Assembly: GCF_964204645.1 (NCBI RefSeq)
Contig: NC_134026.1
Location: 23,702,650 to 23,766,649, forward strand
Direction: 5' to 3'
Source: Tubulanus polymorphus
Taxonomy: Eukaryota > Nemertea > Palaeonemertea > Tubulaniformes > Tubulanidae
DNA length: 64,000 nt
Part shown: piece by piece, positions 27,444 through 42,500 of the stretch
How positions within the stretch are numbered: position 1 is the first letter of the stretch
Layout: every line of letters begins with the position of its first letter
The notes under the pieces: model-generated
Told to the model about the DNA's origin: nothing
Databases searched by the model: none
What the model saw: only the letters and a program-made list of their open reading frames with translations
Position numbers and translations under genes: made by a program

Positions 27444-27491
27444 CACTGACATAGGTGCATTCATATAGTTATACGGTGCACACGGACTTAC
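27444..27491 (-). promoter_or_regulatory. Recursive splice site with downstream RS-exon donor (site 1)
   Basis: Reading the minus strand, a strong pyrimidine tract (TTGTTTTTTCTTCTCATTTTAG) abuts GTAAGT at 27491. That is a complete 3' splice site fused to a complete 5' splice site, the hallmark of recursive splicing. A second donor, GTGAGT, follows 48 nt later (after 27444), as in vertebrate recursive-splice exons. Entered from the GG|GTAAAC donor of the 48252 exon, any retained RS exon would read GGG TAA and stop. The site lies about 20.8 kb into the giant intron. The alternative is a normal 48-nt cassette exon entered in phase 0 (VSPCAPYNYMNAPMSV). Confidence 0.6.
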
Positions 27492-30400
27492 CTAAAATGA
27501 GAAGAAAAAACAATAATTTATCATTGTGTGTTAAACAGATAATCTTGTTGTAAAACATGGAATTTTACAGCTTCTGTAGGGATGAATATCATACAGAAGA
27601 TGAATGGATGTTGAAAATGAAAATCTCGTCATTGAAATTTTTTCTACTTTGTCAGGAAGTTACATTGTAATAATGTATGATAAACGAGGCGCATGTATGA
27701 ATGCATGAAGCCATATAGAAACATATCCTGGCATCCGTAAAGGAGGAAGTCTTACGCAGATATAATATCATATAAGAAAGTTCCGCGATAGAAAACACGG
27801 ACAGGAAGATCGCAGTAGTTTAAAATACCGGCGATCTATATGATTGAACAGATCCTATCAATCGGCTTTCATGTTATGAAACAATGACACGTATTTCTTT
27901 GCTACTAAAATGTCACGACTACAAGGAGCATGAACTATCATTTACTACTGACAGTCACAACGCTACAGCTTCTGGCACTACCACAGTATTTATAGAAAAC
28001 ACCATACAATTTTCATCAATTTGAACCTATTTATCTACAACTCAATTAGTGGAAAAACATTTACGTTGACAGTGCAGAAAACACCATCCACCTATGAAGA
28101 GGTCCCCTCCCCATTACCGAGCCACAGGCAAACAGCGAGTAAAAGACAATCTGTGAGAAGCCGCTGATTACTGGAACCAATGCAATTAGAGCGATGACAG
28201 GTTATCATGGCGATAAACTTAACCGCTGTCAGGTTGGTTTATCATAGTCGAAGCTAAGCCGGCTACACCAGCTTCATCGGGCTCTCGCTGCAATATGAAT
28301 TATATACAGTTCTCATGCATCAATAAATCTAATGATCTATTTGTCACCATTTCTTGGCGACGAAAGATGATCGCTCACACCTAAACACCTGCAGCATTAA
28401 TGTCCTGGAAAGATCACTAAGCTCATCCGATTATTACTAGACAATGACCATCTGTTTTCCAGAGTACCATTATACTATATCAAACACGAGAAATGAACAG
28501 TACAAGAAGATTCAACCATTTGCGACATAAACACATTAACAACGCACAAATGCACTGCTCTAGAAGAAATGGATGCAGAAATAGTTAAATTAGTAACTGA
28601 CGCTAGTAAATGGAGAGACAATAAGCTTGAAGCAAGAGTTAAGATTATACTTCACTCTCATTCAATACTGTCTGAAAGACGCATTATCGACCCGAGACTA
28701 GAGATTTTCAGCAAGAAGGCAGGAATAAAGAGCAAAATCAAGAGCAAGTGGCCCGGTGAAATAAAAAATGGTGGCCAATACATGGATATCATGATTCATT
28801 CATCCAGTCGTGGCTAGCTAGGATGGCAACTATTCTCATCCTATTTTGCCATGCACTGTACACTATCTGTTCACTACTGATGGACACAACATCGTATTAT
28901 GCTCGGAAGACCAATAAAATGAGATTTATTAGATCTACAAACGAGTAATGGTGACAGGACTATGAGAATCGTCACGGTTCTACGGTTATAGCTTCGATAC
29001 GAGCATTCCTAGAATTTCTAAACAAAGCTCTACACATTTTCAGGCTACCTCGGCTACCATGGACCAATAAGATATTACGTAATGGGTGGTCTTGATAACA
29101 TATGAAGCGCGATGATATGATAAGCAAAAAAGTAAAATTGCCCTATATGTAAGGTCAGGATAGTGAGGCCGAGATCATGATTTGTTATCGAATAAGACAT
29201 TAATACGAAAAAAGAATCTAGTTCAAAGAATCTGGTTCGTCTTCTTTTCCACACTTGGGTACATACGATCATAAATATCATATAACAAGTGCATATCCAT
29301 AATCAGAGCGTCTTTCATGTAGCGGGAATGTATGCGTGAAATGTCCTGGCATTCCCTCGAGGTGACACAAATGATCCCCGGCTCTTTACAAGGGATATAC
29401 GCCTGCTTGATATTCCCAGATTAATGAGTTAAGCTTGCGTGACATATCTGCATGCAACATTCCACCTGATTATTTTCCATCATGTTGTTAGTGCCTACTC
29501 ATTATCGGAAACAGTAGCGTGTTTTTCGTTCGACCGCCGAACCCAACCGACGTACACATTCATGATATCACGTACGAAACACACACTTGCTTTTACCATC
29601 GATACAATTCGCTCATGTGATGAATATACAACCTACCCACTGACCTGGGAAACAGAACCTACCCACTGACCTCGGAAACAGAGTCTGTGATCATCTAAGC
29701 GGTCGAAATTGAAAAACTTTTTTCTCCGCAAACAGGTGAAACAAGTTAATGTATTGAATGACATCTGCTATCTATTTTTTTCATCCATTTAGTAAGATAA
29801 ATGGAGATAGAGGTAACGCCAGGAATGACTGTCGATTTACTGATAGAATGTCAGCATCATCATCAGGAACGGAGTAGTCTATCAGTTATCGCGCAGCAGT
29901 TCAGGCAGAACCGGAAGCAGCGCAGGCTTATTTATAGGTAGGGTTACTCGCAGTCATCAGTGAGTATTTCCGGTTGTATTCATGGATCGGCATCGCTATG
30001 GAACGTGCGACGTTTTCTGTCTGTCGTAAAAAATTACCTGCTCCTTGAAGCTGATGGCTCTCCACGGTATAATGTAATTATGAATATCTTTGGGGTGATA
30101 CAGCAGGTTATCAAGCGCAGCCTATTAATATTCATTTACATTAGCTAGACAATTCATCTGCTGACAGGTGTAATAGACGTCAGCCAATATGAAAAGGTGG
30201 ACATATATTTTGAAAATCTTGGCAAAATATTTATCCATGGAGTTTTCACTCGGCGGATGTTTACCACTGACTACAAAAGACAATCATTCGAAAGACAGCA
30301 TTCAAATATAGAGAAAGAAAATCCAAAACTGAACGTGCAATCTACAAGTTTTTAAACATTTCTGGAACGACTAAAATTTAAAGCAAGCCAATCAATTTGA

Positions 30401-33400
30401 AGCTGCTGCCACCATTGAGCCAGTCAAAGGCATGCAAATAAACAGCGCCATTTAGTCACGTATGTTAATTTCATCACTGCATATTTTCTTCACTCGAAAT
30501 TACAATCGCGTTGAAATTGCTGCACACACACACAAACGCGCGAGTTAATCAACTGTTTCTCTCATCTTCTCTTTCGATATGAAATCTGAAACCGAAGATA
30601 TCACATTTTGCTTCACAGGAATCGTAGTTTCATCACTCAAATAGCTCCCTCCTATTATGAAATACTGAAAATGTAAGACGAGCTACGGAGACATTTACGT
30701 AATGCATTTTCTCAATAACTGTGGCGTATGAACTGGTTTGAATACAATTTCAGACTTTCGATTCAGCCGTATATTTCAGTAAAATCTATATTTCATGTAA
30801 AGCGTTTCCTGCTTATCGGTTTATGGATTGAAATTCCTATGGGTTCGAGATCAGTCAGATATCGATGAAACATCATGAACGAGTGGTTCCTATTTTTGAT
30901 GACCAATTTCAACAAACTTGTAACGTGCAGACATTATGAAATGAGTATCTTCGTCTATGGGGGCGACTCTGTCTATCAATAGTAGATTAGTAGTTATTAA
31001 TTACTATATTCTGGATATAGCAGAACGGACCTTTGACTTCATCAATTTACCTTCACAGATCAACAGTAGTCACTAGGCTTTCATTTGATTCAGATGATTC
31101 TAGAATTCTAGATATGCAATCAATAACCATATATACATATATTCAGTCAGGTCTCATAGAGTTGGCGAGCTTACAATATAAATATACCTGATTCGTTGTT
31201 GACGTAACTGATTCAACGGCCCACCTATCATTCATATTCTTCTTCAAGAGCCCGGGGTTGATGTCAAGTCAAATTCGATGCACACTTCCAATCATGCAAA
31301 TGTGTCACTCTAACCAACAACCACTCTCTAATTTTCGTACAGCCACAGTTTTTGCAATACTCTAGGGCAACAAATTGCCGATTCCAGTACATCGGGATAC
31401 CGTTGTGGCAAAATTGAGCAAATCCGAAAAGGTCAAACATGACCAAACCGCTGCAACGCGAATATTTACATCATAAGCGCAACACAACATCTCAAAATTG
31501 AATGAAAAATGATGCACGATTCGAAGATGAAAGCTTCATCCAATGCGGGAGGGGGGCTTGTTGTGGGAATACCGATAATTTTTGATGCAAGTAATCGCAT
31601 GTAAATTTTTCTCATGTCAAAGCAGTTCAACTACCCTAAGACGATGTTAGCTTAACCAAGTTATTAGTCACTCACTACGTGGCCTCAGGAAGAATGCGCA
31701 AAGTCACTCTTCCTTTTGAATTTGTAATAAAATTCTTTAAACACTGAACTTGTCATGCCTAATGGGAAAACATCTTGCACTTGGTATAAAAGCTTGCAAA
31801 TGAATAATGTCAGCACAAGTTGCAGATGTTGCTTCCCCATCAGGGAAACTGTCGTCATCGATTTTATCTCCGCCAAGATGCCTTTAGTCGACAATTTTTC
31901 TGCAACGCAAACCAGACTCGACGTCGAAAGGCGTAAATGCTTACGCGAAACCTCCGCGAAGAGACACATCAACTACGACTGCATGACTACAATATAAATG
32001 ACGTGCCGGCTTCTGTTTCTTGGTGGCAAAATCGTTAATGACTTCAGCGGTGTGTTTAATCAAATGTTCAAATATCGCAGCTTGTCTTTAATCTCATTAT
32101 ACGAAATCAGTACAAGCTTTTGCAAGTGCAGCATCGATGTAATTGGTATATACATTCATACACGTAGCTGTACTTCATTCAGATTTCGAAATAGCAATAA
32201 ACGACGACAAATGCAAAACATCACTGATTTAACTACCAGACATGGCAATCACACACGCCTATACGCTGAAAGCTGTAGTTTTAGTAGAACGCAGGTATTT
32301 TGAAATATTCACATCTTGGGATACGGAAAATTCGGCATTAAAATGATGAATGGCTGAGTAAAGGTTTCTTGGAGTCATTATTAGCCGTAGGGACCATCAT
32401 TATAAACCTGACCACATCTGTTAGCACACACGCCATTACTCGCAACCACTCCCAGTGGTATGATAAAACTAGGGCTGACAGTGAAACTAATGAGACTTTA
32501 GCAATCGTTTCATGGTGATAACCTAGCCATGACGTGACGCAGGTTGGCTTGACAAAAATGTCACTACGTCTGACTTAGATACCAATCTGTGGTACACTTT
32601 ATTCCAGACCCTACTTCCTCGGGGTTTCGCTTTGTAGTAGTTTTCAGCCCAATTTACAGCAATTTGAAAATGAAAATAGTAATTTGATTGAAAATCAACA
32701 CGAAGGCATTCTGATTTTCATAGTATTTTGATAGTTCTGTAAGTAATCAAGCCTTTAAAAGAGTTGTAACTACTCTCATATGGTAACAGTAGTCAGGTCT
32801 GTTATTGGGTCAACTTAGAATTGGAGACATGTACGCTACAGATCACAAGATAGATACTCGCGACAAAACAAAGCAGTTGAAATTAGGGTTTGTTTCAAAG
32901 CAATCATCGCAGTCAGAATTTTCAAACGAAATGAGGATTTATAACAGAAAAAAAATGTCCTCTGGTCCATTGCAATGATTTGTATCTAGAACCAGTCCAA
33001 TATGAATACAAAAATCTAATCTTTGACGCCATTCAACCAGTAGCCCAGTATCCTATGCAAGAAGGATCTGAGGAACGAAACAAACTTGGGAATGGCTTTC
33101 TGTTGACGATCGACTTGTCGTCACTGCAAACTCGCCAACTTGTATAGCTATAATTGGAAGTAACAACCTAACGTTTACATGTGACGTATATACACGAATG
33201 TGACACCGAATACTGATGCAGAAATAACTGCTGTTTCCACTCGTACCAAATCAACGAAACATTCACTAATTATATTTATAGATAAATCATTAACCATGAA
33301 CTAATACTCCACATACACGTTCGGCAGACATATTGATAGGACAACTCGGGCGAATTAGTTGTTTTTTCATTATATCAATATTCATTACTTTCATACCCGA

Positions 33401-35701
33401 TTACCTGTCTGGTGACTGACTGACAGTATATAGACTCACATTACAAATCACTCAACGACGATGTACGGCTTTCAAGTTTCATCCAGATTAGAAGAAACGA
33501 CTGAAAAACATATGAATCGCTCTCATATTTTAAGTCGGCAATGTGAAAACCAAATGGATTAAAATGTCCCTTGAGGTACGGCGAAATGAGCTGTGCAATA
33601 AGGAAGCGAATTGCGATTATCTTGCAGACAGAAAAAAAGGCTTTGAAATGAGAAACGTTTTGAATGTTTGTCAGGCACTCGCGAAATACAATGTTTTAAG
33701 CAACGTCTTCTGTGTATAAGTCAGATAGAGGCAGTAAGCCAAAACACAGAGGAAATTTTGATTCATTGAAAAAGTTTTCTCTTCCCTATGTCAATAGATG
33801 AAATGTCACTGAGATTATAATATTGAAATGTGGGATCCAACACGGCAGTCGGGGGAAAGAACTAAAACTTTGAGAGCATTTGAGTTTTTAGATATCGTAG
33901 TCAATGTTGAAGCACTGTCATTATCAATAAAATCCGTGCCCACTTCCGAGAATAGAATTGACCCAAGCGATTATCAACACCAGTTTACATATTTTTGTCG
34001 TACCAACGAAAATAATTTCTCACTTGTCGCGGGTTGAAATTGGGAGTTTTGAGGCCACAAATTTCATCAGTCCACTTGTAATCTCCACAGGGGATGGTAG
34101 TTATGAAGATATTGGTGGACCCCGCGCGTGTATTAGATCGATATGATCAATCGCAGATAGACGACGTGAGACAATTGATAGAATCGACTAAACTGACAGA
34201 CGAACGTCGGCGCAGCACCCAATACAAATATAAACGATGCGGGCAATAATTGCTCAGTGACAATACCGGCAACAGCGAGACTTTCAGAAATCATAAACAG
34301 ACAGCTTCGACACACTCAGAATTGAACATCAAACGAAAATTAAGTTAACAGCTACCAGTTACCGTTCAGACTATAATTTCCTGTTCTTAGCTCGAGACAA
34401 GTTGTATTTTGCAACTATGAAAGGAAAATGAACGGGGCATTGAACACAAAGCCTCCTGAGCAATGGCCCAGAAAAAGGAAGTGGATATCTCTGGGGGGGG
34501 AAATGACTGTTTCGAGGTTCGATTTGCAACAAAACCGAAAATAAAAACTGTACTAGGGATTGCTAGATACCTATTCACGGATAACAGGACTGAGCGAAAA
34601 TGAAACCAGCGATATCAGGTCACAGATATCGATGACAGATATCGCAGAATGCATTAATGATGCATGACAGAATGTTGTGGAAACAGCAGACAGTGCAGGT
34701 GGTGAATCTCATCGTCGTTCCGAGGATGAACGTCTGAAATTCAGGGAACATTCTGTTTCCACAGAAGATGAAACAAGATATCCTGAATTGATACCGCATA
34801 AACATAACCTGTCTGTACGTACAGACTGGAGAAATATATGATTTTCTTTCTTAAACAAAACTAAAGGTTTCAGAAAATGATGCATAATCAAAAAAACAAG
34901 GTGAAAAAGGAGTAATCCAACATCAGTAAAAAATACAGTGGATAAGACAACCTTTGAGACAAAAGAGCTTAGACTTCAAGTCACTGTCTTAGGCGGCTTT
35001 GCATTGTGTACGATATGTTTCAATTCCATCAAGAACTGCTACAATGATCATAGATCGCAGCTCTCCCCGCGGATACCTAGTCAGAAGTTTGTCTGTCACA
35101 CTCGAAAGCTTATTTCACCTCGGGAGAATGGAAAAATATGTTAAGCTCGGTTCATCAATCATCATGCATAGAACACTGGGGATACAGACGATATGAAGAA
35201 ACGAGACAGGTCAACACATCGGAAATTTTAAATTTCCTCAGTCCCTATCAACGAAATGAGCAATCTGCGAACCGTTTTCAACTTCGTATTCGCTCGCAGA
35301 TGTTCCGAGAATAAGCCGCAGGGGATAATTACTGAAATGATATAAACTAAACATCTTTTTGATAGTCATCGTACATACATATACATTTGTTTAATCGATC
35401 ATATGACATCTCATGATTCAAGGTGTTGAGGTTGATTCCTTGGGCGGCATATTTACTAGCAAAAAAATGTAACATTACCAGCCATGAGCATAGCTAAACT
35501 GATCGATGTAGTATTACCCGTGGCACAAAACAACACTACATACAGATCAGCAATGTCAATATTTTTATACGCTATAAAACAATGGTGAAACTTCAGCAGA
35601 TGAATGTATTGATAACAAACACGTTTTGCACATGTAATAAATCTTTATTTATTTCACGGTGTATTATTAAGAAACCCAATACGTACATACGTGTGAGTAT
35701 A

Positions 35702-35711
<10 letters not shown>
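27492..35711 (-). other. Intron sequence, unremarkable segment
   Basis: I see no exon, element or long repeat apart from a 26-bp doublet at 29631-29682, a CA run near 30525 and a G8 run near 34493. Confidence 0.5.
29631..29682. repeat. Two tandem copies of a 26-bp unit
   Basis: 29631-29656 and 29657-29682 are identical but for one base (CCTGGG versus CCTCGG). Confidence 0.9.

Positions 35712-35776
<65 letters not shown>
35712..35776. repeat. (TA)n microsatellite, about 65 bp
   Basis: A pure TA run preceded by an imperfect GTGTGAGTATATATATGTGT lead-in. Confidence 0.97.
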
Positions 35777-35778
<2 letters not shown>

Positions 35779-37617
35779 TCTCAACTTTCGTCAGGTTTTG
35801 TGAACTAGAAAACGGCGCCGATGACAGTGTATTGACACTATATCAAAGCAGAAAGAAATCAATTCTCTCAAGAAGGGCGGCAAAGCTACGAAGTAATCAT
35901 CCGAACTGACATGCAATACAGTCATCGCCTTAAATTGCTTATGTTTCTGGTCTCCTTCGGTTCCACTCAGAGTTAAGAGTAGATGATTTTCAGGAAAATA
36001 AAACATCAACGACATTCAAGGCTACATACTTGAAACAAATAACACTAGTTCTGCCATGAATAAATATTGAAAACATCTGACAACGGCGTCTCAGAAACTA
36101 CTGTTATCTGAATAGCTAATGCAAAAATCAATAGGTGAAAAAAACACAGAAATACAGATTTTTTTATTGCTTAAATTACGCTGAAAAACATGGCTAAAAA
36201 TATTTAGATAATGGCACACCAAATTTGGAGAATTTAGCTAGCTAACTATACTGGATGAAAAATTGAGTTGTCGAAAATGAAGATTAAACTATTTACATTT
36301 AATACCAATATATATCAAATACGTTAGGAATTATGATTTTCATGACATAGAAGTAGTTGAAGATTGAACTAATCGAAAGACAAAGTTCATGCACTTTGCC
36401 TTGCGCCAATCCGGCGTACATAGACTCGATCAACGCGCGCATCGTTAAATATCACAGTCGAATGGTAAATATTTGAGTGGCCCCGATGTCATCAGAGAGT
36501 CTGCATCAAATTTATCAATTATCGATATGAAATTTCACGTCGATTGATTCGTTCAACCGACAAGTTCGACCAATAAACTCGCATCGCGACGGCGAAATGG
36601 CCGTGCGGGCGCGCGAAATACTTTCACATCTAAGATCAGATTTTCCACCAGATCGCCCAAATTCGACATCATAAAACTAGCAGACACATCATACTTATCT
36701 AATATTCGTTACTATGACAACGTGAAAAAATTTCCGCCAAACCGACGTTGCAAAAATGCAGTTACAATTGATGAAATTGAGGGCAACATGCGCGCAGGAA
36801 ATATTCAATATTCAACATTGTCGTCAAATCGAATAAAGAACGCTTTCGCACCTGCCAATAGAAATTCCATTGGAATGACGTAATTCGTACCGAAAAAGAC
36901 GAAGAAGAAAAAAAAAACGTCGGTATTTTCGAAATAAATCATTTCTTACATTTCAGCAAATTAATTGCAAGGAGGCGAAGCTTTGTGTTGTCCGCAAGGA
37001 TTAGGGAATATCAGTGCTGCTGCTCGATATAAGCTTTGTCTAAACCGTCAACATTCAGTTTATGGCAATGATGAAATCACAGAATTAGAAAATATTTTCC
37101 ATGGTGAACTTCGCTCATCAATCACGGAAGAAAATCGATTTTTATTTTTGCCGAGGAAATTACGACGCGAATATGAAACCTTATCGAACAAAGCTTCGAA
37201 CACCGACCTGAGACGCAAGCCGGGCGTTATTTGGTGCAATTACGATTATAAATTACGATTAAATTCCATTACTCAAAGAAATTTTTTCTAGGTATTTTTT
37301 TGTTTTTTAAACCTAGTCTGGAGTCGATTTACACCAAAGAAAACTTGAGAATTTCCTCGATTATAAATAACAATTAAATTTCATCACTCAAAGAAATGTT
37401 TAATTCATTGTATCTTAATGATTCCTATGTTTATAAAAGCTTTGTAACGCACCGCGATTAGATTCAATTAGCACGACGCTATATCATAAAAATATTATCA
37501 TTATTATTATTAATTTCATCATCAGTATTATCATTTTTAAGTTATATTTCCTTTGTACTATTATTTTCTATTCATCATTAACCATGGAAAACTCGACATA
37601 TACCTCAAGCGCCGAAT

Positions 37618-37661
37618 GTAACCGCAAAACGTAACCGCAAAACGTAACGGCAAAACGTAAC
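37618..37661. repeat. 13-bp tandem repeat, three copies plus a partial
   Basis: The unit GTAACCGCAAAAC occurs at 37618, 37631 and 37644 (the third copy has one G for C), followed by a broken fourth. Confidence 0.9.
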
Positions 37662-39548
37662 CACGACACCGACGAATCACCGGATCGTTTTAAAAAAGTG
37701 CACAATACGTGGTCACTCAGGCACTCGGTTAAGAAAATTACTGCGACTAAACACGAAAGCTGTAGATCGTAAGCAATCTATAACTCGACGGCGGACTGCG
37801 GCGTGTGCGACACTGTATCGACAACGATCACAGCCTGACCATTACTCGTTTATTGAGTGATGGATGACAATGAAGATAAATGCGGGACACAGGAAGAGAT
37901 TAGTTGACCGAAGGTAACCAACAGTAACCAACTGGCCAACGATTCGAAGCCCGCGTGATTCTATAAACATATCGGCGATCGCGGACTGGCTTCGCGAAAC
38001 GAAAACCGGAAATTTCCGACGGTCAAGTGTCAGTCGAGGTCACCACTATCGATCGCTTATAACTAATGAACCATAAAAAAGCGATAAAAATGCCACACAA
38101 TGACCAGAGATGGAAGTTGTCAAGTAGTTGTTGGAGTAGCTGTTGTCATGTTTTAAACAAAGTTTTAATAATATTCTTTAAAAGGTAATAATGCGGCTGC
38201 CCAGGGGAATATATTCGACAAAAAGCGGATTAACTCAAGGAGATATACGAGAGGTTTCAACATTACGACTGGATATGATACAGTCACTGACATAATCAAG
38301 CCAAGTTTGTCGGTATTCTCAAGTTGCACGCAAGACGCTGACAGAAGATCTGAGGGAAAATCTAATCCTTTCTTTGAAATGCGTTCTCGGTCCTTATCAC
38401 TGCGAGGAGTTTGTATCAGTCAATTACACTGACATAAAAATCATGAAATGAGTGAAGAGATAGCAGGAGCGGAAAAAAAACTTCCATACAGTTACGAATC
38501 ATTAATTTCGAACAATTTTGCAATCGTATACTTCCTCTGAATGAAACACACCATTGTCAACATCACCTCCGGTTACAACGCGATCACGATCACTCAGTCA
38601 ATGGGATTTTTTTTAAACGGCTCACGCAATCCACTGATGAAAAGAAATCTTAGCCGAAAGATACCGACAGTTTTCGGTACTTGAAAAGAGGGGGAAAAAA
38701 CGAACAACCAACAATCGTTGTTCAATGCCCGGAAGCTTGAGAAATCGACCGACAGATCGCATCAAAAATATCTACAGAGAATTTGATCCAGGCATACTTC
38801 AAATACTTTTGCAAAAATATGCACATTTACTGGGTGTGTTCAGGTTATATGACAGCAACTACATCAACATCAGCATCAGCATCAGCATCATAATCATTCT
38901 AAAATATTAGGGAGTTCTCTTTAGCTCTTCGTCATCGAGGGAATTCCCTTTGAGCAGTTACATCAGTGCGGTTAGCAAGAACAAAGTTTCTTTCTAAACG
39001 ACATGATAAAACATGGAGAATGATTACTTGTTATATTTGCAACACTTGTTTGTCTGCTTATGAATATAATCCGATGATTTCGAACCATTGGCTACACAGC
39101 ATTCAAAACCAGCACGATTGATGAAAAAGTTGGGCATCCTTTTCCCTTTTCCTGCTCATAGATCTTAATCAAAGAAATTGGGAGGAGAAACGGTATTGTT
39201 ATTGAGAGCATACAACATACATGGTATACTCGTATAGATATAATATAGATGAAGGGCACGGCGAAGTTATCGCAATATCAGAGTCCTGCGGGCAAAAGTC
39301 TTGTGTCATCTTTCTGCAGCAATCGTGATTATATGGTGAGGTTATCCTGTTCGCAATGACAAGGATTAAGGGCAGATCGATCGAGCCAACTGGGAATCAA
39401 GTGAAGCGGCAGATTGTCCCAGCGTGTGGGCAGCTCAATGGTCATGTGATGGCTGCTTGAACAAGGAAACTAGCTCCTTTGCTGACAGCAGCGTTTATAA
39501 ATCACTCGGCCGTTTTTCAATTTGGTACACCACTGATGCCAATGTCGA

Positions 39549-39594
39549 TGAAGGGAGAGAGCGAGGGAGAGAGAGAGAGAGAGGGAGAGAGTAG
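39549..39594. repeat. GA-rich simple repeat
   Basis: A GAGAGAG tract with GGGAGAG interruptions. Confidence 0.9.
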
Positions 39595-42500
39595 GCAATT
39601 GCTTTATGCGTGATGAAATTCAGAACATACACGATGATCAGTGATGTGTCTGGAAAAAGGAACTAGTCATACGAACATGTTCAGTTCAGCGATTTTCATC
39701 AAGTTTGAAATCCCTAGCCCCTAGTTCCACAGCGGAAATGTATCAAACATAAACCTGGAACCAGCTACAAATCAAATTCATACCGTCACCAACCTAAAAC
39801 TTACTGGTTAGACTCGACTACATGCTGCAACCAGGCCCACGAAATCCGAACTTTATAACCGACATAAACAGAAATTGAAAAATATCTTTATAAATCCATG
39901 CGTGGGTATGTCGCAACTACAAATGATGATCTGACATCGAAAAGCTCTGAGACAAAATATGCCCTACAGTTAACCATTAAAAATGGACAAGTCTTCTGAC
40001 TCCCATCATAAATCAATTGGCCTTTTCGTACACATCGACTGTATAAGCCTAGTTGAGGCAGTGTAATGCACAGGCACTGCTCATTTCTCAATCATTTAGT
40101 AGAAATTGGCATGTTCAACTAGTGATGGATTAACAATAAATCCGGGGTGTAAGCAAGAGAATCATTTCGCATATTGTACGACCTGACAGTCGTAAAAATA
40201 TGCTATATTCTCGGTGGACATCAGATTCGTGATTGGGGTAATAGTTTTACTATTCGACAGAAATAAAACCGCCGCGAGATTATGGAGTTTGAAAAAAAAA
40301 ATGAATGCGGCTAACAGCGTTATGAAGCAGAAAATAATAGATTCCGATGTCAATTCGCATCCGATTCGAGATTATACTGAATATATTGAATCTTGCTTGC
40401 GTTGTCACAGCCCTCTGAGGGGAATCACCCAAGTGGCGAGAATTGCAGATTCGAGAAAATCAGATTTATTTCCATGAAATTTCCATAAATATGCTTGCAT
40501 GCATTGAGTGTTAGCTTCCAGATAAGAAAGCACTGAAAACGCGAGCTCGGCTATGAATCTACGATGCCACCCATTCCAAATAATCTGATTTAATGGGTAA
40601 GGCTTTCCAACTGTGCTTCTCCTTTAAGAAGTAAGCCCTTCGATTCTGTCTTAAGTGAATCAACATCATCAACATCTATTGCATAAGTGAACTGGGATCA
40701 ATTATCGATCGGATCTGACGTTATCTTCCTTAAAAATAATAAGAACCCAGCCGGAAATTTCAATAAATCTTCGACATGCAAAGGAAGACAATATTGAAAT
40801 GCACTAATTTCAATAAAACGAACTTAATGAACTCGCGGAAGATTTTCCAACAATTATCTGAGGTATCCAGTAATCAGCGTATGATCATCAACTCATTAAA
40901 TGACCTGGTAGTATCATTTCAAGTCCATGTCCATTTGCATGTTCATGAAATTCCCCCAAGGAGCAGATACAATCGATATACAGCCAGACAGACTTAAAAT
41001 TGTCTAGCCCATTGAAGTGACACGCTGATTCAATACAAGCCGAGGTGGATTATATAACTACTAAGTCTGCGTTCTAATGCTGCAGAACATTATCATGTTC
41101 ATAAGACCATTTCAATGGCGTTTATAGCAGATAAGACAGGCTGCGGCCAGGGGGTGCGATGGGCACCAATACAACCCCCATGGAAGCTAGGCCTACGATA
41201 CTTCTTATTCAAAGTGGCAATTATTCATACCATCACGCTCCCGATTCAACCCAACTCCTATTAGTTACATGTAAAAGATTCGACCCGATATTCCCTGTAA
41301 CCGTCTTCAGATCAATCAATAGATTATTGGACATTTGATAAAATTCATTAGTCAACGACAACATCTTAATCTGAACACATTGCTTAAGAAACTAATTAGT
41401 CCTTCCTGAATTGCATCAAGCTCGCTATAATACCATGATCTACAGGATTTCCTGGTCGGCGAAATCGGTAAGCAATGTACACCGTACAACAACTCGCGTA
41501 AAAAAAACTCATCCTCGCATACATTCATGGAAACGCTGACGAATTTGAATTGAAAGGATTCCGTCAGACATCGCTGAGCGAAATATTTCATCGCAACTGA
41601 TTCGGATATCGCGGATTAGAAACCTAAACCTTCGCCATTGTTCGAAGTGAACGAAAAACAAGCGAATAGCGAAAGATCAATACGACAGAATTCTCCGAAG
41701 ATTTTACCAGCGGGGCAGACGGCATGATGGCGCAGACGAATTATTCAGGGGTGCTTCACTTAGTGCAATTCGATAACACTCAGGCATCTTTTCAACGGGT
41801 TATGGATTATTCAACGGTTTTACAGAGATGGGAAGAGAGTTTTTTTCAATATGCACCGCGCGGATATCGCGTGGTAACACTACCCGTTCCGTCTACACAC
41901 ACCGCCGAACGGTGACTCGATAAAAGAATATCCTCAAACAAACAGCGAAAATCAATGAATCAGTCAGCGCCAGCAATGGCCATTTCAAAAAATCTCTCGC
42001 CAGAAACATAATGAATTAATTCAGAAATAAAAACGTAATCAACCCTTCCTGTTTTAGTGAATAGATGATTCAGGTTTTTTTTTAGACCGAGCGCGGAGAT
42101 GGTGAATTGAATAACAAAAAAGGCCACATCAATCAAATTTACACCCAGTAAGTTGATTCGAGTATACAGTTCAATTCTCAAAAGACGCATAAAAACCGAA
42201 CGCATACCTAGTGAAAATATACAATGATCAAAATTTCCATTAATTCTCCGAAGATTTAAGAGCATGAAACACACGAAAACAATATCTCAGGAAATTGGAA
42301 ATAATAAATTTCCCGAGGCCCTAGAGATTACGAATAATGACGTTCGACGGATATGAAATGACCTACCGTGTCCTGTCGCATATCCAGTTTTACTCCGATA
42401 GAAATTTTTGATTTGAATGAAGAGCCAATGTGCAGTTCGCACTATCTAGTAGTAGTAAGCAATAATCAGTGTGATGCCACTCCACCTGCAGTGTACTGGT

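Noticed and set aside
36965-37291. 108-codon plus-strand ORF preceded by a decent acceptor (TTACATTTCAG)
   Set aside because: Its peptide resembles nothing I know and no partner exon or promoter is evident. It was left out as a gene, though a conservation test would settle it.
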